Shown here: piece after piece, positions 1 to 5,596 of the stretch
Layout: the number at the start of each line of letters is the position of its first letter
Position numbering within the stretch: the first letter of the stretch is position 1
Source: Verrucomicrobiota bacterium
Lineage (GTDB): Bacteria > Verrucomicrobiota > Verrucomicrobiia > Opitutales > Opitutaceae
Assembly: GCA_030832235.1 (NCBI GenBank)
Contig: JAURJO010000196.1
Coordinates: 1-8,125, forward strand
Direction of reading: 5' to 3'
DNA: 8,125 nucleotides
Notes under the pieces: model-generated
Told to the model about the DNA's origin: nothing
Seen by the model: only the letters and a program-made list of their open reading frames with translations
Databases searched by the model: none
Position numbers and translations under genes: made by a program

Positions 1-583
1 AGTTGAGGAGCGAGCAGCCAATGAAGGTGCTGGTCGGGCCGCTCGAGATGGTCGAGTTGACCGCCATGATCGCGTCTCCGGGCACGCCGCCGTTGTCGAC
101 CACGTGGTCGGCCACGGCGTGGAGATTACGGCCCGCGGGGTGGACGGTGCGCGCGGTGGTCGACATCGCGACGGAGCAGAGCCCGACGACGACGCAGCCC
201 TTGCCCTTGGCGTAGTGCGCGACCTCGAGGGGAGAGGAGTTTTTCCCGGAGTTGGAAATGACGATGACGACCTCGCCGGCCCGCAGGCCGTACTGGCGGT
301 CGTAGCGCTCAGCGAGTGTCGTGCCGTAACCGACGAGGTTCTCGATAAAGCCCGCCGTTGGATCCGGGATGGAACCGATGCAAACGAGGCCACCGGCACG
401 GCCGACAATCTCACGGGCGATGATATCGCTATGACCGGAGCCGAAAGTGTGGACCATGCCACCGCTGGCGATGCTGGCGCCGAGAATCGGCGCGAGGCGC
501 GAAATGGTGGCGGCGTTGCGCTCGCGGGCGAGGGCGAGCATCTCGAGCGTCTTCGTGTAGTAGGCGTCGGCGAGGGGGGACAT
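1..583 (-). CDS. SIS-domain (UPF0309-type) sugar isomerase domain protein, C-terminus cut by window edge
   Basis: 194 codons are visible, starting at the ATG whose complement is at 581-583; the C-terminus lies beyond base 1. The family is usually about 245-250 residues, so roughly 50 are missing. Recognisable SIS signatures are FGSGHS (about residues 47-52), RAGGL (62-66), ISNSGKN (109-115, the phosphosugar-binding Ser/Thr-rich loop) and VVDNGGVPGDA (161-171), a combination typical of the UPF0309/SIS_2 group related to phosphoheptose isomerase. Family knowledge suggests a cytoplasmic protein that binds or isomerises a phosphorylated sugar or amino sugar; the substrate is unknown. No other in-frame ATG or GTG lies just upstream and no clear Shine-Dalgarno is seen, so the start rests on the family-like N-terminus. 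It is transcribed away from the rest of the window, and a functional link to the sulfatases is inference only. Confidence 0.88.
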   Translation of the reverse strand, partial: MSPLADAYYTKTLEMLALARERNAATISRLAPILGASIASGGMVHTFGSGHSDIIAREIVGRAGGLVCIGSIPDPTAGFIENLVGYGTTLAERYDRQYGLRAGEVVIVISNSGKNSSPLEVAHYAKGKGCVVVGLCSVAMSTTARTVHPAGRNLHAVADHVVDNGGVPGDAIMAVNSTISSGPTSTFIGCSLLN

Positions 584-879
584 CCCGCAGGAAATGAGGC
601 AGCCCGCTAAGAAGGGAAAGCCGGAACGTGACGCCGGGCGTTGGATGCGCCGCGACCAGCCATTGCGTGGTAATACCTAACGCCCCAAGCCGGACCACAG
701 GAGCAAACGGAGGTAACAGAGCCGGGAGCGAGTCCGGAAATCAGGAACTCAGGGCTTCGGCGAAGAGCGAACTCATCCATCCCCATCGCATCGGGAAAAT
801 CAGGCGATGTGGCCGCCGCTACACCGTCAGACTTTCGCCCACAAAAGCCGCGTCACTTTTGATTTAGAAACACGTGCAA

Positions 880-905
880 TGTAGCCGCGGCCGCCCGCCG
901 CGGAT
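880..905 (+). repeat. REP-like hairpin, copy 1 (GTAG head plus palindrome)
   Basis: GTAG at 881-884 is followed at once by a perfect 7-bp stem, CCGCGGC (885-891), a 5-nt loop CGCCC (892-896) and GCCGCGG (897-903). A GTAG-type tetranucleotide at the foot of a short palindrome is the architecture described for REP elements mobilised by RAYT (TnpA-REP) transposases. The whole 26-bp unit recurs exactly, inverted, at 1157-1182. The structure is seen directly; assignment to a RAYT-driven family is inference, since no RAYT gene is in the window. Confidence 0.75.
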
Positions 906-906
906 T

Positions 907-925
907 CGTCACGTAATACGTGACG
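907..925. repeat. 19-bp palindrome CGTCACGTA-A-TACGTGACG
   Basis: Two perfect 9-bp arms flank a single central A. It begins 2 bp after REP-like copy 1 and is markedly richer in AT than its surroundings. It could be a dimeric regulator's operator or an internal part of the neighbouring repeat element. Nothing in the sequence decides between these. Confidence 0.7.
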
Positions 926-997
926 TAAGGCCCTGGCCGGGCCCATGGATCGGACCCCGTAAACCCGGATTGGGGCCCTGCGCCCTCTGAACTCTCA

Positions 998-1029
998 CGC
1001 GGCTCCGCTTGGGTTACGACGGAGCCGTG
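998..1029. repeat. Stem-loop with 10-bp stem, no U-tract
   Basis: CGCGGCTCCG (998-1007) pairs with CGGAGCCGTG (1020-1029), with one G-U pair, around a 12-nt loop. No T-run follows on either strand, so it does not look like an intrinsic terminator. It lies midway between the two facing REP-like hairpins and could be the internal hairpin of a composite element. Confidence 0.55.
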
Positions 1030-1098
1030 CAAGGAAATCAGCGGTGCAAGTTCGCTACCTTCAGAACCGCCTTCCTCCTCCGTTGAGCCTTCCTCCTT

Positions 1099-1259
1099 CG
1101 CCGGGCCTACGGAGGGCATGGAGGGAGGACTAGTCGGCCGTCGAGCGCGCTGCATGATCCGCGGCGGGCGGCCGCGGCTACACCAAACCCACGGGCAGCA
1201 AGCGTCTGAAACTTCCGCTTTTTCCGTGAATTCCGTAGCCATCCTCCGAAGGCCCGGCG
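1099..1259. repeat. Inverted repeat pair, 17-bp arms (1099-1115 and 1243-1259)
   Basis: The left arm reads CGCCGGGCCTACGGAGG. The reverse complement of the right arm is the same except for one base (T for A). It is interleaved with the REP-like pair: its left arm lies inside the 880-1182 interval and its right arm outside. The region therefore looks like a mosaic of several dispersed repeats and not one nested transposon. The bases just before the right arm (TTTTTCCGTGAATTCCGTAG, 1219-1238) resemble the TCCGTG words in the leader of the sulfatase at 2061-4214. Confidence 0.65.
1157..1182 (-). repeat. REP-like hairpin, copy 2 (inverted, exact match to copy 1)
   Basis: On the minus strand this reads TGTAG followed by the same 19-nt palindrome: stem CCGCGGC, loop CGCCC, stem GCCGCGG. 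It matches 880-905 over all 26 bases, and the identity stops sharply on both sides. The two copies face each other across 251 bp, like a BIME (paired inverted REPs). A chance 26-bp match is not credible even at this GC content. Confidence 0.78.
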
Positions 1260-1397
1260 GACGACGAGGCAAAGTCCGTTTCGGAAATTCGGGGTCCCTC
1301 CCCCCCTTCGCTTTCCCGCATCCCTCCCGGCGCGGCCTCACCGCTCAGGGATTGAAGCGCCTTGCGGCGCACATCGGCGGCCCTACGGTCCGCGCCC

Positions 1398-1856
1398 GTG
1401 ATCCGCGGCATCGACCACATCAATCTCGTCGTGTCCGACCTCGAGCGCTCGGTGCGTTTCTACACCGGAGTCCTCGGCTTCCGGAAAACGGCCGACGTGG
1501 TGATGGAAGGCGATTGGATCGAGGAGATCATCGGGCTGCGTGGCGTGCGCGGGTTGGTGGCCTTCGTGGAGGCGCCCGGCGGCGGGCCGCGGATCGAGTT
1601 GCTGCAGTACGTGGCCCCGGCGGGCGCGATTCTCCCGGAGAACTCGCGGGCCAACACCCACGGCCTGCGCCACCTCGCGTTCCGCGTCGACGATATCGCC
1701 GCGATGGCCGGGCGGCTCCGGGCGGCGGGCGTGACGCTCTTCAGTGACCCGGTGCGCGTCCCCGCGGGCGTCGTGAAGTTCGCCGCGGGCGACAAGACCC
1801 TGCTCTACTTCCTCGACCCCGACGGCGTGATCCTCGAGCTGGCCGAATACCGGTGA
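1398..1856 (+). CDS. VOC (glyoxalase/bleomycin-resistance fold) family metalloenzyme
   Basis: 152 residues if started at the GTG at 1398, which places the characteristic GIDHINLVVSDLERSVRFY at the very N-terminus as in most VOC proteins. A TTG at 1362 would add 12 residues without family character and lies in the loop of a small hairpin, so I prefer GTG, although neither has a good Shine-Dalgarno. Two beta-alpha-beta-beta-beta modules are visible. The expected metal ligands are all present: H7, E67 (in RIELLQY), H92 (in GLRHLAF) and E147 (in ILELAEY), the pattern of glyoxalase I and methylmalonyl-CoA epimerase relatives. It is probably a cytoplasmic metal-dependent lyase, epimerase or dioxygenase on a small molecule; the substrate is not deducible. 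It stands alone on its strand and converges on the sulfatase operon. Confidence 0.85.
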   Translation: MIRGIDHINLVVSDLERSVRFYTGVLGFRKTADVVMEGDWIEEIIGLRGVRGLVAFVEAPGGGPRIELLQYVAPAGAILPENSRANTHGLRHLAFRVDDIAAMAGRLRAAGVTLFSDPVRVPAGVVKFAAGDKTLLYFLDPDGVILELAEYR

Positions 1857-1971
1857 AACCGGGGCGAGCCGGGCGAGAGGCGATGGGCCAGAGGTGAGAG
1901 GCCATGGCGCCGAGAGCGGCCATCAGGAAAAGGAGCCGTGCACCCGTCGCGGCCGTGACGGAGCAATCCGG

Positions 1972-2002
1972 AAAAACAAGCGTCCGCGAAGATCGGCTTC
2001 GC
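1972..2002 (-). terminator. Possible terminator downstream of the sulfatase operon
   Basis: Read on the minus strand, GCGAAG-CCGAT-CTTCGC (2002 to 1986) forms a 6-bp stem with a 5-nt loop, and a TTTTT run follows at 1976-1972. It begins 58 nt past the last sulfatase stop codon. The 9-nt gap between stem and T-run is longer than usual, so this is a weak candidate. The rest of the convergent gap 1857-2060 shows AGAGG-rich low-complexity sequence (1876-1902) and nothing else definite. Confidence 0.3.
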
Positions 2003-2060
2003 CATGACACCTCAAGGTCCCGCGTGCGCCCCGTGAATACGACGGCACCTGCCGCGCGTC

Positions 2061-4214
2061 TCAGAAATCCCAACGGCGCGCGGCGCCGGAGGCGGGCGCG
2101 AGTTCGATCCAGTCGATCTCCACGCCACCGCGCGCGGCGGGCACGTAGAGCCGCAAGTGCTGCAGCGCACCTTCGACCGGAAGCGTCGCTGTGACCTCGG
2201 ACCAGCCGCCGGACGGCAACGTGAACTCCGTGGTCTGGCCGCCGGACGGGAACGCCTCCTGGGTTGTCGTGCGCCATTGCGTGCGCGCCGGTCCGCCGGC
2301 GGAGCGGACCCGCATCCGAAGCGTCACCGGCCCCTTGAGCTCGAGGCGTGTGACGGCGAGGAACGGGTTGCGCCCATCGGCCTCCACCATGATCGAGCCG
2401 TCCCCCGCGCCGACGCGCGCGGCCTTCGGCACCCAGCCGCGCAAGGCCGCGGACTCCGCCGGCAACGCGGCGGATTTGCGCGCCACCGAAGACCCCTCGG
2501 AGCCGAATGCCGGATTGGGGATCGGAAAAGCCGCCCCGGTGTCACGCAGGAACGCGTCGATCCGCGCGTCGAGTTCCCGCACGCGCCCCGGCTGGGCGGC
2601 CGCGAGGTTGGTGGTTTCACCGAGGTCTTCGCGCAGGTCGTAAAGCTCGCGCGGGGCTCCGGGCTCGAACCATCGGATCAGCTTCCAGTCACCGGCGCGC
2701 ACCCACACCCCGCCGCCGTTGCGGCCATGCGGGAAATAATTGAAGAAGGCCTCGCGCGTGAACGGCGCCGAGGATGTCAGAACCCCCGCGTAGCTGCGGC
2801 CGTCCATGAGCTGGCTCGCGGGCGCCGGCAGGCCGAGCAAATCAAGGAGCGTCGGGTAAAGGTCGATGTGCCCCACGACCGCGCCGCTCGTCGCGCCCGG
2901 ACGGATACGACCGGCCCAGCCCCACATCAGCGGGACGCGCACGCCGCCCTCGTAGAGCGTGCCCTTGCCGTCGCGCAGCGGCGCGTTGTTCGTCGGCGGC
3001 AGGTCGCCCGCCCAGCGTCGCCACGCCGCGAGCGCGCCGCCCTTCGCCTTCTCGGCCTTCGCCGTCTTGGCGGTGTCGGGCACGTTGCTGTGCACATTGC
3101 CGCCGTTGTCGGAGTTGAAGATCACGATCGTGTTCTCCGCGAGGCCGAGGCGCTCGAGCGTCGCGAGCAGCCGGCCGAAGCTCTCGTCGACGCTGCGCAG
3201 CATCGACGCCATGATCGGATTGCCCTGCCGGCCCGAGGGATCCTTCCGGCCCGCGAACTCGCGCGTGTACTCCTCCTTGTGGCCCCACGGTCCGTGCACG
3301 CCGTATTGCCAGACGTTGACGAAGAACGGGCGCTCGCGGTTGGCCTCGATGAACCGGACCGCCTCGTCGGTGAGACGGTCGACGATGTACTCGCCGGGCG
3401 GACCGTCGGTGATCGTGCCGACGCGCCCTTGCCCGCGCGGGGAGCCGGAGGGTGACACCCCGTAGGGCGAGAAGTAACCGCCCGGCGGTCCGGGGTCAGG
3501 GTGGCAATGCCACGCGACATCGAAGCCCTGCTGCTCGGGCCAATGAGGCTCGGTCAGCCCGAGGTGCCATTTGCCGAAATGCCCCGTGCGGTAGCCGGCG
3601 TCGCGCAGGGTCTCCGCCAGCGTGCGTTCAGAAGGTTCAAGGTAGTTCTTGCTCTCGGGCGCGAGCAGCGGGCGATTGGCCGGGGCGATCGCAGGGCGCA
3701 GCGCATGCCCCGGCGGCTGCGGCGGCTGGTGGCCCGTGGCGGAGGTGATGCCGTGCCGCGCGGAGTATTTGCCGGTGAGCAGGCTCGCCCGGGTCGGCGA
3801 GCACAGGGGTTGCGCGTAGGCGTCGGTGAACCGCATCGCCCGCGTCGCGAAACGGTCGATGTTCGGCGTGGCGTAATACGTCGATCCGTAGGCGCCGCAG
3901 TCGCGCCAACCCATGTCGTCGACGAGGAACAGCAAGACATTCGGCCGGCCGGCGGCGGCGTGCACCGGAGAGGCCAAAACCGCGAGGACGAGCAGGGCAA
4001 CGAGCAGCCGCCCGGATCCGCTCAGGAGCAAACGACGGATAAACGCGGATTCACACGGATGCACGGCGCCGTTCACGACGATGACACCCCCTTCGTCCAT
4101 TCCTGCGCGGCGATCGGCAACCGCGGCCAAGCGCCGCGGAACCGAGCTCCGGAAATCCGTGTTTATCCGTGTCCGTCTGTGGTTGAGAGCGCCGGCGGAA
4201 TTCGGGGTATTCAT
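2061..4214 (-). CDS. Secreted type I sulfatase A with C-terminal beta-sandwich-like domain and repeat-derived N-terminal leader
   Basis: 717 residues from the ATG at 4214. The S1 sulfatase core is complete: metal-binding DD (99-100, LVDDMGW), CSPTR (138-142, in which Cys becomes formylglycine), GKWHLG (214-219), the H307 region, SDNGGN (368-373) and K417 in GKGTLYEGG. From about residue 565 a domain of roughly 140 residues, rich in alternating beta-strand pattern (TLRMRVRS, DWIEL), follows the core; it resembles a carbohydrate-binding or jelly-roll module but I cannot name it. A signal peptide occupies about 66-86 (hydrophobic LLVALLVLAVL, cleavage after VHA). Residues 11-63 are encoded by an inverted-repeat block and look non-coding in origin. 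The ATG at 4214 has GGAGG 4 nt upstream and lies 13 nt after the previous stop. The alternative start TTG at 4031 would give 656 residues and a normal signal peptide but has no ribosome site. It is the last gene of a three-sulfatase operon. Confidence 0.9.
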   Translation of the reverse strand: MNTPNSAGALNHRRTRINTDFRSSVPRRLAAVADRRAGMDEGGVIVVNGAVHPCESAFIRRLLLSGSGRLLVALLVLAVLASPVHAAAGRPNVLLFLVDDMGWRDCGAYGSTYYATPNIDRFATRAMRFTDAYAQPLCSPTRASLLTGKYSARHGITSATGHQPPQPPGHALRPAIAPANRPLLAPESKNYLEPSERTLAETLRDAGYRTGHFGKWHLGLTEPHWPEQQGFDVAWHCHPDPGPPGGYFSPYGVSPSGSPRGQGRVGTITDGPPGEYIVDRLTDEAVRFIEANRERPFFVNVWQYGVHGPWGHKEEYTREFAGRKDPSGRQGNPIMASMLRSVDESFGRLLATLERLGLAENTIVIFNSDNGGNVHSNVPDTAKTAKAEKAKGGALAAWRRWAGDLPPTNNAPLRDGKGTLYEGGVRVPLMWGWAGRIRPGATSGAVVGHIDLYPTLLDLLGLPAPASQLMDGRSYAGVLTSSAPFTREAFFNYFPHGRNGGGVWVRAGDWKLIRWFEPGAPRELYDLREDLGETTNLAAAQPGRVRELDARIDAFLRDTGAAFPIPNPAFGSEGSSVARKSAALPAESAALRGWVPKAARVGAGDGSIMVEADGRNPFLAVTRLELKGPVTLRMRVRSAGGPARTQWRTTTQEAFPSGGQTTEFTLPSGGWSEVTATLPVEGALQHLRLYVPAARGGVEIDWIELAPASGAARRWDF
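4035..4170. repeat. Dispersed-type inverted repeat in the 5' leader of sulfatase A
   Basis: ACGGATAAACGCGGATT (4035-4051) is matched in inverted orientation at 4154-4170 with one mismatch, 102 bp apart. The flanking words CTCA (4021-4024) and TGAG (4183-4186) are also inverted and may mark the block's outer edges. Phrases such as ATCCGTGTTTATCCGTGTCC are familiar to me as intergenic repeats of Verrucomicrobia and Planctomycetes genomes; this is recall, not a search. The block stays open in the sulfatase frame and so would be translated if the ATG at 4214 is used. Confidence 0.7.
4121..4139. repeat. Hairpin with the same 7-bp stem as the REP-like copies
   Basis: CCGCGGC (4121-4127), loop CAAGC, GCCGCGG (4133-4139). 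Both stem arms and the 5-nt loop length equal those at 885-903 and 1159-1177, but there is no GTAG foot and the loop sequence differs. It lies between the arms of the inverted repeat in the sulfatase A leader. Kinship with the REP-like pair is plausible but could be convergence in GC-rich DNA. Confidence 0.5.
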
Positions 4215-4218
4215 ACCG

Positions 4219-4223
4219 CCTCC
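4219..4223 (-). promoter_or_regulatory. Shine-Dalgarno GGAGG before the ATG at 4214
   Basis: GGAGG followed by a 4-nt spacer CGGT and ATG, all within the 13 nt that separate this ATG from the stop of the upstream sulfatase. It is the only textbook ribosome site among the genes here. It favours 4214 as the ancestral start of sulfatase A, probably translationally coupled to the gene before it. Confidence 0.6.
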
Positions 4224-4227
4224 GGGT

Positions 4228-5586
4228 TCAGGGCTGTTTCTTCGCGGCGCTCTTCTTCGAGTTAGCGGGACGGCCGCCGGCGCCGGGGAACACCGGGTCG
4301 ACCAACTCGACGTTCCACGCGTCGAGCGCGGCGGCCAGTCGGGCGCGCACCTCGGGACGTGCCGCGGCGAGGTCGCGCGTCTCGCTGACGTCGGCCGCGA
4401 GGTCGTAGAGTTCATCCGCGGGCCCCGCGCCGCGCACCAGTTTCCAATTCCCCTCGCGTACCGCGAGCAGCGCGGCGTTGCGCCAGAACAGCCGCTCATG
4501 CGGCGCGCCGGTGTCACGGCCCTCGAGGTAGGGCAGCAGGTTCACGCTGTCGTACTTCCGGTCTGTCGGCATTGGCGCCCCCGCGGCGGCCAGCGCCGTC
4601 GCGAAAACATCAATGGAGCTCACCGGACGGTCGTCCGAACGGCCCGCCGGCACCCGGTCCGGCCAGGAGACAAGGAAAGGCACGCGCACGCCGCCCTCGT
4701 ACACATTGCCCTTCGCGCCGCGCAAAGGAGTGTTGCGCGAGCCGTTCACCGAGATCGGGCCGCCGTTATCGCTGAAGAAAAACACCAGTGTGCGCCCAGC
4801 CTGCCCCGTCTCGCGCAAAGCCCCGAGGGCGTCGCCGATCGCGTCGTCCATCAGGCTGAGCTGCGCGGCGTACTTGCGCCGGACGGGATCGGCGATGGAC
4901 GCGAAGCGCGCGAGCCGCTCGTCGGTCGGCTCGTGGGGCATGTGCGGGGCATTGAAGGCGAGATACAGGAACCACGGCTCGGCGGCGTGCCGGCGAATGA
5001 ACGTGGCGGCCGCGGCGCCGAAGGCCGGCGTGAGGTGCGCGGGAATCGGATCTCTCCGGCCGTCGCGCTCAACCGGCACCTGGTACTCGACGGCGAGGTT
5101 CTCGGTCCAATCGCGAAAGCGGTGGCCACCACCGATAAATCCATAGGTCTCCGCGAAACCCCGGCGTTCCGGCCGGAAGGCGGGGGCGGCGCCGAGGTGC
5201 CACTTGCCGATCCAGCCCGTGGCGTAACCGGCGGCCCGCATGTGCTCGGGCAGCAATTTCTCCGTAAGCGGCAGGCCTTCGCGCGCGTCGGCCGGATCGT
5301 AAAACGGATTCCGCTCGTGGCCGAAGCGCTGCTGGTAGCGGCCGGTCATGAGCGCCGCGCGCGTCGGGCTGCAGAACGGGTGCGTGACGTAGCCGTTGGT
5401 GAAGCGGAGGCCCGAGGCGGCGAGACGGTCGAGGTGCGGCGTCGCGAGATCCTTCGCCCCTTGGAAGCCGGCGTCGGCGTAGCCCTGATCGTCGGAAACG
5501 ATCAGGAGGATGTTGGGCCGTTCGGCCGGCGCGGCGGCGTGGACGCCGACGGAGAGGGCCGCGAGGAGCAGCAGGCGTTTGGTCAT
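4228..5586 (-). CDS. Secreted type I sulfatase B (formylglycine-dependent)
   Basis: 452 residues from the ATG at 5586. A short signal peptide (MTKRLLLLAALSVGVHA, about 1-18) precedes a full S1 sulfatase: SDDQGY (31-36, metal ligands D32 and D33), CSPTR (72-76, Cys-type formylglycine site followed by AALMTGRY), GKWHLG (127-132), APHMPH (213-218), SDNGG (272-276) and K292 in GAKGNVYEGGVRVP. Length and motifs match arylsulfatase-A-like or GalNAc-6-sulfatase-like glycan sulfatases, and the motif wording is closer to sulfatase A than to C, suggesting A and B share a clade. The C-terminus ends in a lysine-rich tail (SKKSAAKKQP). It should act in the periplasm or on the surface, hydrolysing a sulfate ester on a carbohydrate; regiospecificity is unknown. 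It starts 10 nt after sulfatase C ends, without a Shine-Dalgarno, so it is probably coupled to C. Confidence 0.94.
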   Translation of the reverse strand: MTKRLLLLAALSVGVHAAAPAERPNILLIVSDDQGYADAGFQGAKDLATPHLDRLAASGLRFTNGYVTHPFCSPTRAALMTGRYQQRFGHERNPFYDPADAREGLPLTEKLLPEHMRAAGYATGWIGKWHLGAAPAFRPERRGFAETYGFIGGGHRFRDWTENLAVEYQVPVERDGRRDPIPAHLTPAFGAAAATFIRRHAAEPWFLYLAFNAPHMPHEPTDERLARFASIADPVRRKYAAQLSLMDDAIGDALGALRETGQAGRTLVFFFSDNGGPISVNGSRNTPLRGAKGNVYEGGVRVPFLVSWPDRVPAGRSDDRPVSSIDVFATALAAAGAPMPTDRKYDSVNLLPYLEGRDTGAPHERLFWRNAALLAVREGNWKLVRGAGPADELYDLAADVSETRDLAAARPEVRARLAAALDAWNVELVDPVFPGAGGRPANSKKSAAKKQP

Positions 5587-5596
5587 GGCGGGAGGT

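Larger units (their letters stand above)
584..1397. other. Gene-free, repeat-rich intergenic region
   Basis: About 0.8 kb between the divergent SIS and VOC genes holds no reading frame with recognisable protein content. The open frames here are built from repeats and have no family-like residues. The stretch is dense in inverted repeats, listed separately: two facing GTAG hairpins, a 19-bp palindrome, a 10-bp stem-loop and a 17-bp inverted pair. Smaller dyads are CATCGC/GCGATG (784-789 and 804-809) and GCGCC/GGCGC (1357-1370). A further GCTACACC word at 818-825 also follows the second REP-like copy (1177-1184), which suggests a decayed third copy on the minus strand. The regulatory regions of both flanking genes must lie here, but I could not pick a convincing sigma-70 promoter for either. 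Confidence 0.7.

Noticed and set aside
853..880. AT-rich TTTTGATTTAGAAA stretch as a promoter
   Set aside because: No pair of hexamers with acceptable spacing on either strand, and it is about 280 nt from the SIS start.
853..1341. 162-codon minus-strand frame in the intergenic region
   Set aside because: It is assembled from the REP-like copies and palindromes; no protein-like composition and no ribosome site.
1362..1397. TTG start for the VOC gene
   Set aside because: It adds 12 residues with no family character and lies in a small hairpin loop; the GTG at 1398 gives the standard VOC N-terminus.
584..1397. tRNA, structured RNA gene or CRISPR array
   Set aside because: No cloverleaf, no regularly spaced direct repeats; the repeats present are inverted and few.
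1118..1747. 209-codon plus-strand frame overlapping the VOC gene
   Set aside because: It is out of frame with the VOC protein, whose metal ligands are all intact in the other frame.
1904..1923. GCCG-AGAG-CGGC hairpin as terminator of the VOC gene
   Set aside because: Only a 4-bp stem and no T-run follows on the plus strand.
2157..3455. 432-codon plus-strand open frame
   Set aside because: It is antisense to sulfatase A, which has every catalytic motif; the translation is Arg/Ala-rich without family features, as expected of an antisense frame in GC-rich DNA.
4215..4517. Upstream extension of the sulfatase A frame
   Set aside because: These 101 codons lie inside sulfatase B in another frame, and a well-placed GGAGG/ATG exists at 4214.
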